A stretch of DNA of 64,000 nucleotides from Pseudomonas sp. ATCC 13867. Its GTDB lineage: Bacteria; Pseudomonadota; Gammaproteobacteria; Pseudomonadales; Pseudomonadaceae. The stretch is from NCBI RefSeq assembly GCF_000349845.1, contig NC_020829.1, positions 1,426,001 to 1,490,000 of the forward strand, given 5' to 3'. The notes below the pieces were generated by a model, which was given only the letters and a program-made list of their open reading frames with translations, did no database searches and had not been told where the DNA came from. The position numbers and the translations under genes are program-made. The stretch's first letter is position 1. Each line of letters begins with the position of its first letter. Positions 26,459 to 35,420 of this stretch are shown here, in pieces.

Positions 26459-27502
26459 CTACTCTGCCGCCTCGGCGCGACGCTGCCAGAGGCGGAAACA
26501 GGGTTCGGCGAGGAACAGCACCAGCAGCAGGCGCAACACCTGCAGGGCGGTCACCAGCGGCACCGAGAGCTGCAGCGCCTCGGCCGTGAGACTCAGTTCG
26601 GCGATGCCGCCGGGCATCATGCCGAGCATCAGCGACTGGTGGTCCAGCGGCCCGAGCCAGCCGATCAGCTCTGCCACCAGCGCCGCCGCGAGCATCATCC
26701 ACAGGGTGCAGACCAGGCTGCGGCCGACGAAGGCCGGCGCATTACGGAAGAAACTGCGATTGAAGTGACAGCCCAGCGCGCTGCCGATCAGCCACTGGCC
26801 CAGCGAGCTGCTGCCTGCCGGCAGGCCGATCTGCAGGTCGGCGGCGACGGCGGCGACGGCGCTCACCAGCAGCGGCCCGAGCAGCCAGGGGTTGGGTTGG
26901 CGCAGCGTCTGCAGGATCAGCGCGACGACCGCGCCGGCCGGCAGCAGCAGGGCCAGCCAGGCCCAACTGACCGGGGTCGCGTGGGCGCTCGGCGGCGGGG
27001 TGTCCAGCAGCCAGGTGAAGGCCGCCGGCACCAGCAGCACCACCAGTAGCAGGCGCAGGCTCTGCGCCGCCGCCACTCGGCTGGACTGCGCGCCGTGGCG
27101 CTGGCCGAGGTTGACCATCTCGCTGGCGCCGCCGGGCATGCTGGAGAAGAACGCGGTGGCGCGGTCTTCGCCGGCACGCCGCAGCAGGACGATGGCGGCC
27201 AGGCTCGACAGCGTGGTGGCCAGCGCGCCGACCACCACGATGGCGCCGTGTTCGAGCACCTGCTCCACCACCGCCGGGGTGAAGTGCAGGCCGATCCCGG
27301 TGCCCACCACCCATTGCCCGGCCTTGCGCGCGCCGGGGACTTCCGCCAGTGGCCAGTCGAGCAGGCAGCGGCTGAGCATCACCGCGAGCAGCGAGCCGAT
27401 CATCCACGGTAGCGGCCAGCCGACCCCGTCGGCCAGCCAGCCGCCGAGGGCGCCGATCAGGGGCGTAGCCCAGAACAGGCGCCAGTTCACCGGTTTACGC
27501 AT
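26459..27502 (-). CDS. AbrB-family membrane protein
   Basis: A 347-aa inner-membrane protein of the AbrB/ammonia-monooxygenase-regulator type (PF05145), with about ten hydrophobic helices arranged as two halves. Each half carries the small-residue motif seen in the family (SSMPGGASEMVNLGQRHGA and MLGMMPGGIAELSLTAEAL). Despite the family name it has no DNA-binding domain; homologues are treated as transporters or transport regulators of unknown substrate. Its ATG overlaps the end of tctA by eight bases, so it is translationally coupled to the citrate-type transporter and probably works with it. A strong terminator follows. Confidence 0.83.
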   Translation of the reverse strand: MRKPVNWRLFWATPLIGALGGWLADGVGWPLPWMIGSLLAVMLSRCLLDWPLAEVPGARKAGQWVVGTGIGLHFTPAVVEQVLEHGAIVVVGALATTLSSLAAIVLLRRAGEDRATAFFSSMPGGASEMVNLGQRHGAQSSRVAAAQSLRLLLVVLLVPAAFTWLLDTPPPSAHATPVSWAWLALLLPAGAVVALILQTLRQPNPWLLGPLLVSAVAAVAADLQIGLPAGSSSLGQWLIGSALGCHFNRSFFRNAPAFVGRSLVCTLWMMLAAALVAELIGWLGPLDHQSLMLGMMPGGIAELSLTAEALQLSVPLVTALQVLRLLLVLFLAEPCFRLWQRRAEAAE

Positions 27503-29012
27503 CGGCCAGTTCGACCGGAGTGCGGCGGGCGCGCTTGCGCCAGGCGCGGTACAGCGGCAGGCCGAGCATGAGGGCGACCAGCGCCCAGGTGCCGATGGCG
27601 ATGGGGCTGGACCAGAGGATGCCCAGTTCGCCGTTGGAGATCGACAGCGCGCGGCGCAGATTCTGCTCCATCAGCCCGCCGAGGATGAAGCCCAGCAGCA
27701 GCGGCGAGAGCGGGAAGTCCAGCTTGCGCAGGATGTAGCCGAGGATGCCGATGGCAACCATCAGGAACAGGTCGAAGGTGGTGGCATGCACGGCATACAC
27801 GCCGATCGCGGTGATGATCGCGATGCCCGGCACCAGCGCCCAGTTCGGCACCGAGAGGATGCGGGTGAACACCCGGACCATCGGCACGTTGAGGATGATC
27901 AGCATCACATTGGCGACGAACAGCGAGGCGATCAGGCCCCAGACGATCTGCGGCTGCTCCTGGAACAGCAGCGGGCCGGGGGTGATGTTGTACAGCGACA
28001 GGGCGCCGATCATCACCGCCGTGGTGCCGGAGCCGGGAACGCCCAGGGTCAGCATCGGCACCAGGGCGCCGCACGCCGCGCCACCGATGGCGGTTTCCGG
28101 CGCCGCCAGGCCGCGCAGGTCGCCTTTGCCGAACTGCCCTTTGTCGCCGGCCAGTTTCTTCTCGGTCATGTAGGCCACCGCGCTGGCCAGGGTCGCGCCG
28201 GCGCCGGGCAGTACGCCCATGATGAAGCCGAGCAGGCCGCAGCGCAGGTTGATGACAAAGACCGAGGCGGCCTCCTTGACGTTGAACAGCATGCGCCCGC
28301 TGGCTTCCACCGCCTTGTGGCCGTGGTGGGTCTTCTCCAGCAGCAGGAGGATTTCGCTCACCGAGAACAGGCCCAGCACCAGCACCACGAACTGGATGCC
28401 GTCGGAGACGTGGATGTTGTCGAAGGTGAAGCGGTACACGCCGCTGTTGGCGTCGATCCCCACGCTGGAGAGGAACAGGCCGAGCAGCGCGGCCAGCAGG
28501 GTCTTCAGCGGCCGGTCGCCGGCCAGGCCGCCGAGGGCGACGATGGCGAAGACCATCAGCACGAAATATTCCGCCGGGCCGAAGGCGATCGCCCATTTCG
28601 CCAGCAGCGGGGCGAACAGGACCATGCCGCAGGTGGCGATGAAGGCGCCGATGAACGAACTCCACGCCGACAGCGACAGGGCCACGCCGGCCAGGCCGTT
28701 GCGCGCCATCGGGTAGCCGTCGAGGGTGGTCATCACGGTGGAGGCTTCGCCGGGGATGTTCAGCAGGATCGAGGAAATCCGTCCGCCGTATTCGCAGCCC
28801 AGGTACACGGCGGCCAGCAGGATCAGTGCCGATTCCGGCGGCAGGCCGAGGGCGAAGGCCACGGGGATAAGCAGGGCCACGCCGTTGATCGGGCCCAGGC
28901 CCGGCAGCAGGCCGACGACGGTGCCGATCAGGGTGCCGATCAGCGCGGTGATGAGGTTGTAGGGCGTCAGGGCGACACCGAAGCCCTGTCCGAGATAGCT
29001 GAGCGTTTCCAT
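27495..29012 (-). CDS. tctA: Tripartite tricarboxylate transporter, large permease TctA
   Basis: Large membrane subunit (505 aa, about 11-12 helices) of the TctABC secondary transporter that takes up tricarboxylates such as citrate using a periplasmic binding protein. The conserved family stretches GLLPGLGPINGVALLIPVAF and GVPGSGTTAVMIGALSLYNI are present. It begins 10 bases after tctB and ends eight bases into the downstream AbrB-type gene. Regulated together with opdH and tctC, presumably by the divergent TctDE system. Confidence 0.94.
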   Translation of the reverse strand: METLSYLGQGFGVALTPYNLITALIGTLIGTVVGLLPGLGPINGVALLIPVAFALGLPPESALILLAAVYLGCEYGGRISSILLNIPGEASTVMTTLDGYPMARNGLAGVALSLSAWSSFIGAFIATCGMVLFAPLLAKWAIAFGPAEYFVLMVFAIVALGGLAGDRPLKTLLAALLGLFLSSVGIDANSGVYRFTFDNIHVSDGIQFVVLVLGLFSVSEILLLLEKTHHGHKAVEASGRMLFNVKEAASVFVINLRCGLLGFIMGVLPGAGATLASAVAYMTEKKLAGDKGQFGKGDLRGLAAPETAIGGAACGALVPMLTLGVPGSGTTAVMIGALSLYNITPGPLLFQEQPQIVWGLIASLFVANVMLIILNVPMVRVFTRILSVPNWALVPGIAIITAIGVYAVHATTFDLFLMVAIGILGYILRKLDFPLSPLLLGFILGGLMEQNLRRALSISNGELGILWSSPIAIGTWALVALMLGLPLYRAWRKRARRTPVELADA

Positions 29013-29022
29013 TGCGATGTCC

Positions 29023-29490
29023 TCAGAGCAGGGGTTCGAGGATGCCCAGCGGCAGCGGGACGTCCAGGGTGCGGTCGAACAGCGCGTACAGGCCGATGGC
29101 GAGCAGCGTGGCGGTGATCACGCTGGCCATCGGGCGGCCGCCGTAGATCAGTGCGATGAAGGTGCCGACCAGCGCGCTGGCGGGAATGAAGCCCAGCGGT
29201 TCGAACAGGCCGGCGTAGACCGCCAGCAGGGCGATGCAGAGCACGACCTTGGCCAGCAACGCACCTTCCAGCGCGGGTTCGTCTTCCTCGCGCTTGATCG
29301 GCGTGGGGCGGGCGATCAGCCAGGCGAGGCCGGCGGCCATCAGGCCCAGGCAGAGCAGCGGGTAGGCGCGCGGGCCGACCGGCTCGTAGGAGAACGGCGC
29401 CTGGTAGTTCCAGGCGACCAGGGCTAAGGCGACGCAGGCGAGCAGCCAGGCGCCGGCGAACAGCCGCTGGAAGAGGCTGGGTTGCGACAT
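29023..29490 (-). CDS. tctB: Tripartite tricarboxylate transporter, small subunit TctB
   Basis: A 155-aa membrane protein with four predicted helices and an acidic/basic loop in the middle (KREEDEPALEG), the layout of TctB. The subunit is poorly conserved across the family, so the call leans on size, topology and position between tctC and tctA. ATG with GGAG upstream; 54 bases after tctC and 10 before tctA. Confidence 0.9.
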   Translation of the reverse strand: MSQPSLFQRLFAGAWLLACVALALVAWNYQAPFSYEPVGPRAYPLLCLGLMAAGLAWLIARPTPIKREEDEPALEGALLAKVVLCIALLAVYAGLFEPLGFIPASALVGTFIALIYGGRPMASVITATLLAIGLYALFDRTLDVPLPLGILEPLL

Positions 29491-29544
29491 GGGGAGACTC
29501 CTTGTGTCGCCGGCTCCAGGGAGCCGACGACACAGTACGGGGCG

Positions 29545-30522
29545 TTACTGGATGAGGCCGAACTCGCGGGCGAGCTGTTTGTACTGGGCGACCTGCTGTT
29601 TCACGTAGGCGTCCAGCTCGGGGCCGGTCATGGCGAAGGGGAAGAGTTCGCGCTGGTCGCGCAGCTTCTTGAAGTCCTCCGAGGCCAGCAGCTTGTCGAA
29701 CGCGGCCTTCCAGAAGGCGTAGTCCTCGTCGCTGACCTTCGGCCCGAGGTAGAAGCCGCGCACCACCGGCCAGATGATGTCGTAGCCCTGCTCCTTGGCG
29801 GTGGGGATGTCGGTCATGCCTTCATCCTTCAGGCGCTCCTCGGCGAACACCGCCAAGAGACGCATCTTGCCGGCGCGGATGTGCGGCATGGAGTCGGAGA
29901 TGTCGGTACTGCCGACCTGGATGTGCCCGCCCAGCAGCGCCGTGGCGATCTCGCCGCCGCCTTCCAGGGCGACGTAGCGCAGTTGCTTCGGATCGATGCC
30001 GGCGGCCTTGGCGATCAGCGCGGTCTGCATCCAGTCCTGGCTGCCGACGGTGCCGCCGGAGCCGATCACCACCTTGCTCGGGTCGGCCTTGAGCGCGGCG
30101 ACCAGGTCGCCGAGGTTCTTGTATGGCGAGTCCGCCGGCACGGCGATGGCGCCGTAGCTGGTGCCCACCGCGGCGAGCCATTTCACCGCGCTTTCGTCGA
30201 AGCGGCCGAACTTGCCCTGGGCCAGGTTCAGCAAGGAGCCGCTGGAGAAGGCGGTGATGGTGTTGCCGTCGGCGGGGCGCTGGGCGACCACCGCGTTGTA
30301 GGCCACGGCGCCAACGCCGCCGGGCATGTAGGTGACGCGCATCGGCTTGGACAGCAGCTTCTCGTCGACCAGGGCGCTCTGCGCCAGCTTGCAGGTGAGG
30401 TCGAAGCCGCCGCCGGGGGAGGCCGGGGCGATGCATTCCGGGCGCTTGGGCTCGGCGATCAGGCTACCGGCGAACAACAGGGTGGCACCGGCCAGGGTCA
30501 GGTTGCGCAGAACGGTGGACAT
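29545..30522 (-). CDS. tctC: Periplasmic tricarboxylate-binding protein TctC
   Basis: Solute receptor of the TctABC transporter (Bug/TctC family). Start at 30522 (GAGAGGAA upstream) gives a signal peptide MSTVLRNLTLAGATLLFAG and a mature start near residue 22, followed by the family ligand-loop motif APASPGGGFDLT. The ligand-contact segment SGGTVGSQDW is also visible. 325 aa is normal. It follows the porin gene opdH by 28 bases. The tricarboxylate assignment follows from homology to P. aeruginosa opdH-tct and the neighbouring genes; Bug proteins in general bind many carboxylates. Confidence 0.92.
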   Translation of the reverse strand: MSTVLRNLTLAGATLLFAGSLIAEPKRPECIAPASPGGGFDLTCKLAQSALVDEKLLSKPMRVTYMPGGVGAVAYNAVVAQRPADGNTITAFSSGSLLNLAQGKFGRFDESAVKWLAAVGTSYGAIAVPADSPYKNLGDLVAALKADPSKVVIGSGGTVGSQDWMQTALIAKAAGIDPKQLRYVALEGGGEIATALLGGHIQVGSTDISDSMPHIRAGKMRLLAVFAEERLKDEGMTDIPTAKEQGYDIIWPVVRGFYLGPKVSDEDYAFWKAAFDKLLASEDFKKLRDQRELFPFAMTGPELDAYVKQQVAQYKQLAREFGLIQ

Positions 30523-30550
30523 GGGCAATTCCTCTCTTGTTGTTGTCGGT

Positions 30551-31852
30551 TTACCAGATCGCCAGGGAGTAGCTGAGGTAGACGCGGGTTTCGTCGGCAT
30601 CGCGGGCGAAGCTCGAACGGTAGGTGGCGTTGCGTACGCGCACCGCGACATCCTTCAGCGGGCCGCTCTGGATCGTGTACTTGATGTCGGTGTCGCGCTC
30701 CCATTCCTTGCCGTGACCGTCCATGCCGTTGATTTTGGCATCGTCGCCGCTGATGTAGCGGTTCATCAGGGTCAGGCCGGGAAGGCCGAGGCCGGCGAAG
30801 TCGAAGTCGTGGCGCAGTTGCCAGGAGCGTTCCTCGGCGTCGGCGAAGTCGCCGACCTGCACGAAGTTCACCAGGTAGGGGTTGCTGCCATCGATGTAGG
30901 GGAAGGCGGTGTCGCCGTTCATCTGCTGCCAGCCGAGGCTGAACTTGTTGGCGCCCAGGGCGTAGGCCAGCATGCCGTTGAAGGCGCGGTTGTCGATCTT
31001 GCCGCCACGGGCCGCGCCCTCGTCGTCGCTGATCGCCACGCGTAGGTCGGCGCTGAATTTGCCGGGGCCCAGCGGGTAGCTGGCGAGCATGCCGACGAAG
31101 TGCTGGCGGTAGACGTCGTCCAGGGCGGCGTAGTGGTAGCGGCCGGTGAGGTTGTCGGTGAACTTGTAGTCGCCGCCAGCGAGGTCGTAGTGATCGCCTG
31201 CGGCGCTGCCGCCGGAGAAGCGGCGGTTCTTGTTGTTCAGCGCGAGGTCCTGGAAGTCGGTGGAATCGCGGTCCTTGGCCTTTTCCAGGCGGCCGCCGGT
31301 GAAGTCCAGGCGGGGCAGGTCGGTGGAGTTGAGCAGGCCGCCTTCGAAGGTCTGCGGGAACAGGCGGCTGTCGTTGGGCTGCAGGGTCGGCAGGTCGGGG
31401 ATCAGGCTGCCGATCTTCAGCTCCGTCTCTGAGACCTTGAACTTTGCGGCGAGGCCCAGCTTGCTGTACTCGTCGGCGGCGCGGCCGTCGTCGTGGGTCG
31501 GCAGCAGGCCGGTGCCGGTGCGGTCCGGGCTGGAGTCGAGCTTCAGGCCGAGCATGCCCATTGCGTCCAGGCCGACGCCGACGGTGCCGGGGGTGTAGCC
31601 GGACTGGAAGTCGAGGATGAAACCCTGCGCCCATTCTTCGCGCTTGGACTGGCCGCTGCCGTCGCGGAAGTCGCGGTTGAAGTAGATATTCTGGGTGCTG
31701 AGTTTGGCGCTGCTGTCTTCGAAGAACCCGGCGGCGTCGCACAGTGGGGCGAAGCCGGCGAAAGCCATCAGGGCGCTCGCGCGGGCAGGGGACAGGCTGG
31801 CAGGGAAGGTCTTGCGGACAGCCAGTGCAGCCAGGGGCTGGGCAGTGGTCAT
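30551..31852 (-). CDS. opdH: OprD-family outer-membrane porin OpdH
   Basis: A 433-aa beta-barrel porin of the OprD family, which in P. aeruginosa mediates outer-membrane passage of tricarboxylates. Start at 31852 (GGAGACC upstream) gives a somewhat long export signal ending near CDAAGFF. The mature protein shows family features: an early TQNIYFNRDFRDG strand, repeated DxKY/RYHY aromatic-girdle strands and the terminal strand VYLSYSLAIW ending in an aromatic residue. First gene of the tctCBA-abrB operon, divergent from tctDE. Confidence 0.93.
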   Translation of the reverse strand: MTTAQPLAALAVRKTFPASLSPARASALMAFAGFAPLCDAAGFFEDSSAKLSTQNIYFNRDFRDGSGQSKREEWAQGFILDFQSGYTPGTVGVGLDAMGMLGLKLDSSPDRTGTGLLPTHDDGRAADEYSKLGLAAKFKVSETELKIGSLIPDLPTLQPNDSRLFPQTFEGGLLNSTDLPRLDFTGGRLEKAKDRDSTDFQDLALNNKNRRFSGGSAAGDHYDLAGGDYKFTDNLTGRYHYAALDDVYRQHFVGMLASYPLGPGKFSADLRVAISDDEGAARGGKIDNRAFNGMLAYALGANKFSLGWQQMNGDTAFPYIDGSNPYLVNFVQVGDFADAEERSWQLRHDFDFAGLGLPGLTLMNRYISGDDAKINGMDGHGKEWERDTDIKYTIQSGPLKDVAVRVRNATYRSSFARDADETRVYLSYSLAIW

Positions 31853-32067
31853 CTGTGGTCTCCGGTTTTTGTTGTTGTCACGAAAGGGCACCACGCCGCC
31901 TTTCGCTCTGAGCAGTCTTCGCCGCTTGGGGGCGATGCTAACGGGCTAAGCTTTCACCAGGCTTTCAGTCGCCTTTCATAGTGTTTTCAGCGAATTTCCC
32001 CCATTCACAGCGGCGCGTGGATGGGTAAACTGCCGGCCCGAACCTGTCGTCGTAGGAGTGAATCCGC
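31853..32067. promoter_or_regulatory. opdH-tct / tctDE divergent regulatory region
   Basis: A 215-base gap between divergent operons. It contains four 6-base repeats at an exact 11-base period (next entry) and an AGGAG ribosome site for tctD at 32054-32058. I see no convincing sigma-70 hexamers that I would commit to. Confidence 0.7.
31949..31987. promoter_or_regulatory. Four 11-bp-phased CTTTCA repeats, probable TctD operator
   Basis: CTTTCA occurs at 31949-31954, 31960-31965 and 31971-31976, and TTTTCA at 31982-31987, each exactly 11 bases from the last. Helically phased direct repeats are how OmpR/PhoB-type response regulators bind, and a gene for one (tctD) begins 80 bases downstream. 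Binding is inferred. Confidence 0.65.
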
Positions 32068-32739
32068 GTGCGAATCCTTCTGGTCGAAGACCATCCGCAG
32101 CTTGGTGAAAGCGTCGCCCAGGCGCTCAAGGGCGCCGGCTGGACCGTGGATCTGCTGCAGGACGGCGTGGCCGCGGACCTGGCCCTGGCCAGCGAGGACT
32201 ACGCCCTGGCGATCCTCGACGTCGGCCTGCCGCGCCTGGACGGCTTCCAGGTACTGGCGCGCCTGCGCGAGCGCGGCAAGACCCTGCCGGTGCTGATGCT
32301 CACCGCGCGCGGCGAAGTGCGCGACCGCGTGCACGGGCTGAACCTGGGTGCCGACGATTACCTGGCCAAGCCTTTCGAACTGACGGAGCTGGAAGCGCGG
32401 GTGAAGGCCCTGCTGCGGCGTAGCGTGCTCGGCGGCGAACAGCAGCAGCGTTGCGGCGAGCTGGTCTACGACCTCGGCGCGCGGCGCTTCACCCTGGCCG
32501 AACAGGCGATGAACCTGACCTCCCGCGAGCAGGCGGTGCTGGAGGCGCTGATCGCCCGGCCTGGACGGGTGATGAGCAAGGAGCAACTGGCCGCCCAGGT
32601 GTTCGGCCTGGACCAGGACGCCAGCGCCGATGCCATCGAAATCTACGTGCACCGCCTGCGCAAGAAGCTTGAAGGCAGTTCGGTGCGCATCGTCACCTTC
32701 CGCGGCCTGGGCTATCTGCTCGAGGCCCGGGATGGCTGA
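32068..32739 (+). CDS. tctD: Response regulator TctD (OmpR family)
   Basis: A 223-aa response regulator. Receiver domain 1-115 with acidic residues Glu7-Asp8, phospho-acceptor Asp51 (LDVGLP) and Lys101 (LAKPF); winged-helix DNA-binding domain from about 125 to the end (AVLEALIARPGRVMSKEQL and DAIEIYVHRLRKKLEG). GTG start with AGGAG upstream. It overlaps the kinase gene by eight bases. By analogy with TctD/TctE it activates the divergent opdH-tctCBA operon in response to tricarboxylates. Confidence 0.93.
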   Translation: MRILLVEDHPQLGESVAQALKGAGWTVDLLQDGVAADLALASEDYALAILDVGLPRLDGFQVLARLRERGKTLPVLMLTARGEVRDRVHGLNLGADDYLAKPFELTELEARVKALLRRSVLGGEQQQRCGELVYDLGARRFTLAEQAMNLTSREQAVLEALIARPGRVMSKEQLAAQVFGLDQDASADAIEIYVHRLRKKLEGSSVRIVTFRGLGYLLEARDG

Positions 32740-34138
32740 GCGCCGCTGGGGTTTCCTCGGCGTGGGCAGCCTGCGCGGACGGCTGCTCTGGCGGCTGGGC
32801 GGAATGCTGCTGGTACTGCTGCTGATCGGCAGCGCGGTGACCTACTGGCGCGCGCGCCATGCCGCTGACATCGCCTATGACCGCACCCTGCTGGCCTCCG
32901 CGCGGGACATCGCCGACGGCCTCTACGCCAGCGATGGCACCTTGCGCGCCAACGTGCCCTACGTGGCGTTGGACAGCTTCGAGTACGACAGCGCCGGGCG
33001 CATCTTCTACCAGGTGATCGACCCCCAGGGGCGGATGGTTTCCGGCTACGAGAGCCTGCCGGCGGCGCCCCACGGTACGCCGCGCACCGACGATTATCCG
33101 GCGCTGGCCAAGTTCTACGACGCCCAGTACCAGGGCCAGGGCGTGCGGGTGGTGAGCCTGCTGCAACCGGTCAGCCAGCCGACGGTCAGCGGCATGGCGG
33201 AAATCCGCGTGGCGGAAACCCTGGGCGCCCGCGAGCGACTGGCGCGCAACCTGCTCGGCGATACGTTGCTGAACCTGGCGCTGTCGGCCATCGCCGCGCT
33301 GCTGATGGTCTGGTACGCCGTGAGCGCCGGGCTGCGCCCTCTGGATCGCCTGCGCGCGGCGGTGGAGGAGCGCCAGCCGGACGATCTGCGGCCGTTGCCG
33401 GAAGTGCGGGTACAGCGTGAGTTGCGTCCGCTGGTGGCGGCGCTCAACCATTTCACCGTGCGCCTGCGCGAGCTGTTCGACCGGCAGTCGCAGTTCATCG
33501 CCGAGGCCTCCCATGAGCTGCGCACGCCATTGGCGGCGCTCAAGGCACGGCTGGAACTGGGCCTGCGTGAGCAGGACCCTGAGCAATGGCGCGCCACCCT
33601 GGTGGAGGCCGTGCAGAACACCGACCGGGTGACTGGGCTGGCGAACCAGTTGCTGTCCCTGGCGCGCGTCGAAAGTGGCGCGCGCGCCATCGCCGAAGGG
33701 GCGGGGGAGGACATCGATCTCGGCCAACTGGCGCGGGAGCTGGGCCTGGCGCTGGCGCCGCTGGCCTATGCGCGTGGCGTTGCGCTGGCGCTGGAGGCGG
33801 ACGATCCGGTGTGGGTGAAGGGGGATCCGACCCTGCTCAACGAACTGCTCAGCAACCTGGTGGATAACGCCATCGCCCACGCCCCGGCGGACGGCAATGT
33901 GATCATCCGTGTGCTGTCGCCAGCGGGGCTGGAAGTGGAGGACGACGGTCCGGGGATTCCTCCGGAGGAACGCGACAAGGTGTTCCGCCGCTTCTACCGC
34001 CGCCGCCGGCAGGGTACCGGCCTGGGGTTGGCCATCGTCGGCGAGATCTGCAGCGCGCACCGGGCACGGATCGAGCTGGCGCAGGGGGCGTTGGGTGGAT
34101 TGCTGGTGCGGGTGAGCTTCCCGGTGGAAAACCTTTGA
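32732..34138 (+). CDS. tctE: Sensor histidine kinase TctE
   Basis: A 468-aa inner-membrane kinase partner of TctD. TM1 about 20-38, periplasmic 2CSK-type sensing domain about 40-175, TM2 about 178-198, HAMP-like linker, H-box with phosphorylated His261 (EASHELRTPLAALKARLEL), and the HATPase domain with N-box NLVDNAIAHA, G1 VEDDGPGIP and the GTGLGLAIV loop. The start at 32732 inside tctD is chosen because the longer frame upstream is tctD read in another frame. A GC hairpin follows. Confidence 0.93.
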   Translation: MAERRWGFLGVGSLRGRLLWRLGGMLLVLLLIGSAVTYWRARHAADIAYDRTLLASARDIADGLYASDGTLRANVPYVALDSFEYDSAGRIFYQVIDPQGRMVSGYESLPAAPHGTPRTDDYPALAKFYDAQYQGQGVRVVSLLQPVSQPTVSGMAEIRVAETLGARERLARNLLGDTLLNLALSAIAALLMVWYAVSAGLRPLDRLRAAVEERQPDDLRPLPEVRVQRELRPLVAALNHFTVRLRELFDRQSQFIAEASHELRTPLAALKARLELGLREQDPEQWRATLVEAVQNTDRVTGLANQLLSLARVESGARAIAEGAGEDIDLGQLARELGLALAPLAYARGVALALEADDPVWVKGDPTLLNELLSNLVDNAIAHAPADGNVIIRVLSPAGLEVEDDGPGIPPEERDKVFRRFYRRRRQGTGLGLAIVGEICSAHRARIELAQGALGGLLVRVSFPVENL

Positions 34139-34150
34139 GCCAGAAACGCG

Positions 34151-34174
34151 AAACCCGCCGGTAAGGGCGGGTTT
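34151..34174 (+). terminator. Hairpin terminator after tctE
   Basis: AAACCCGCC (34151-34159) and GGCGGGTTT (34166-34174) form a 9-base stem with a 6-base loop, 13 bases after the tctE stop. The T run is short (GGGTTTT), then G-rich, so efficiency is uncertain. Confidence 0.6.
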
Positions 34175-34252
34175 TGGGGGGGATTGATTTCGTGGACAAG
34201 ATCCACTTCTACGAGAGCTGACGCTGCGAAGTCTCAGGCAGGTCCGGCCCCT

Positions 34253-34331
34253 GTAGGAGCGAGCTTGCTCGCGAACCCGCCTGACAGCGGAGTCGCAGGA
34301 AACCTTGGTTCGCGAGCAAGCTCGCCCCTGC
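34253..34331. repeat. Inverted REP pair
   Basis: Copies at 34253-34276 (GTAGGAGCGAGCTTGCTCGC orientation) and 34308-34331 (opposite, with two changes at its outer end), 79 bases in all. Lies between the convergent ends of tctE and the HDOD gene. Confidence 0.88.
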
Positions 34332-34361
34332 GAAGAGCAAGAGTCTCGCGGAGATTTCCCG

Positions 34362-35198
34362 TTACTGCAGCATGCTCATCGCGGCTTCCATCGCCGCCGA
34401 GAGGTCTTCGTCTTCCTTGAGGTTGGCCCTGGGGTCCAGGCCGAGCTTGGCGAAGGCCGGAATGCGGCTCCAGTCCAGTTCGGTGTACGGGTGCTGGCTG
34501 CCCAGGTAGCTCTGCAGGGTGGCGACCTGGACGATGTCCACGTAGTCGACCTTGGCCGAGTCGCGCGCGAAGTCCAGGTGCTGGCCCGGTACGGCGGCGA
34601 TCGGCGTCGGGAATTCCCAGGCCTTGAGGATGCGCTCGCCGACGATCGGGTGGATGCGCTCGATCACATGGTTGAGGCTGATCGAGTCGGCCAGCAGCTC
34701 GCTGTGCTCCTCGGCGTAGGTGAGGATCGGCAGCACGCCGATCTGGTGCACCAGGCCGGCGAGGGTGGCCTGGTCCGGCATCAGGCGGGTGTAGTGGCGG
34801 CACAGCGCATGGCAGATGCCGGCGATCTCGGTGCTCTTGTTCCAGACCTCGCGCATCTTGCGGTCGACCACGTCGGAGGTGGCCTGGAACATCTGTTCCA
34901 TCGCAAGACCGGTGGCCAGGTTGCAGGTGTAGTTGATCCCCAGGCGGCTGATCGCCATCTGCAGGTCGGTGATTTCCTTGTTGGTGCGCAGCAGGGGGCT
35001 GTTCACCACCTTGATGATGCGCGCGGTCAGCGCGGCGTCGTTGCCGATCACCTTGCTCAGGGCCTGGATGCTGATGTCCGGGTCTTCCGCCGCCTCGCGC
35101 ACGCGCAGGGCGACTTCCGGCAGCGTCGGCAGCACCAGCTCATCGTTCTCGATGGCCCGCAGCAGTTCCTGTTGTACTTTGTCGGCAAGCTTGCTCAT
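34362..35198 (-). CDS. HDOD-domain signalling protein
   Basis: A 278-aa cytoplasmic protein consisting of one HDOD domain (about 20-220), a relative of HD phosphohydrolases usually lacking catalytic residues; ELVLPTLPEVALRVREAAED and IGNDAALTARIIKVVNSP are typical opening helices. HDOD proteins in Pseudomonas link to cyclic-di-nucleotide signalling and motility, but no partner domain (receiver, GGDEF, EAL) is fused here. Start at 35198 with AGGAAG upstream; 25 earlier codons are unsupported. Monocistronic by position. Precise role unknown. Confidence 0.85.
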   Translation of the reverse strand: MSKLADKVQQELLRAIENDELVLPTLPEVALRVREAAEDPDISIQALSKVIGNDAALTARIIKVVNSPLLRTNKEITDLQMAISRLGINYTCNLATGLAMEQMFQATSDVVDRKMREVWNKSTEIAGICHALCRHYTRLMPDQATLAGLVHQIGVLPILTYAEEHSELLADSISLNHVIERIHPIVGERILKAWEFPTPIAAVPGQHLDFARDSAKVDYVDIVQVATLQSYLGSQHPYTELDWSRIPAFAKLGLDPRANLKEDEDLSAAMEAAMSMLQ

Positions 35199-35420
35199 GG
35201 CACTTCCTGGTTGAGTCTGATGTCGCTTCGTGTTGAGTCGTGTTGCCGAGCAACCCGTAGGCACGGGCCGCATTGTGCACGGCGCTGCGTGGCGCGTCGG
35301 TTATTTGGATCACCAAATCGCCAGCTTCATGCCTTGCCCCGTGCCGGATGGGGACCGTCCTGGCGACGGAAACGCCGCATCCGTGAGGGAGGAGCGCCGG
35401 GCTCCCCGCCCGGCGGGTAT

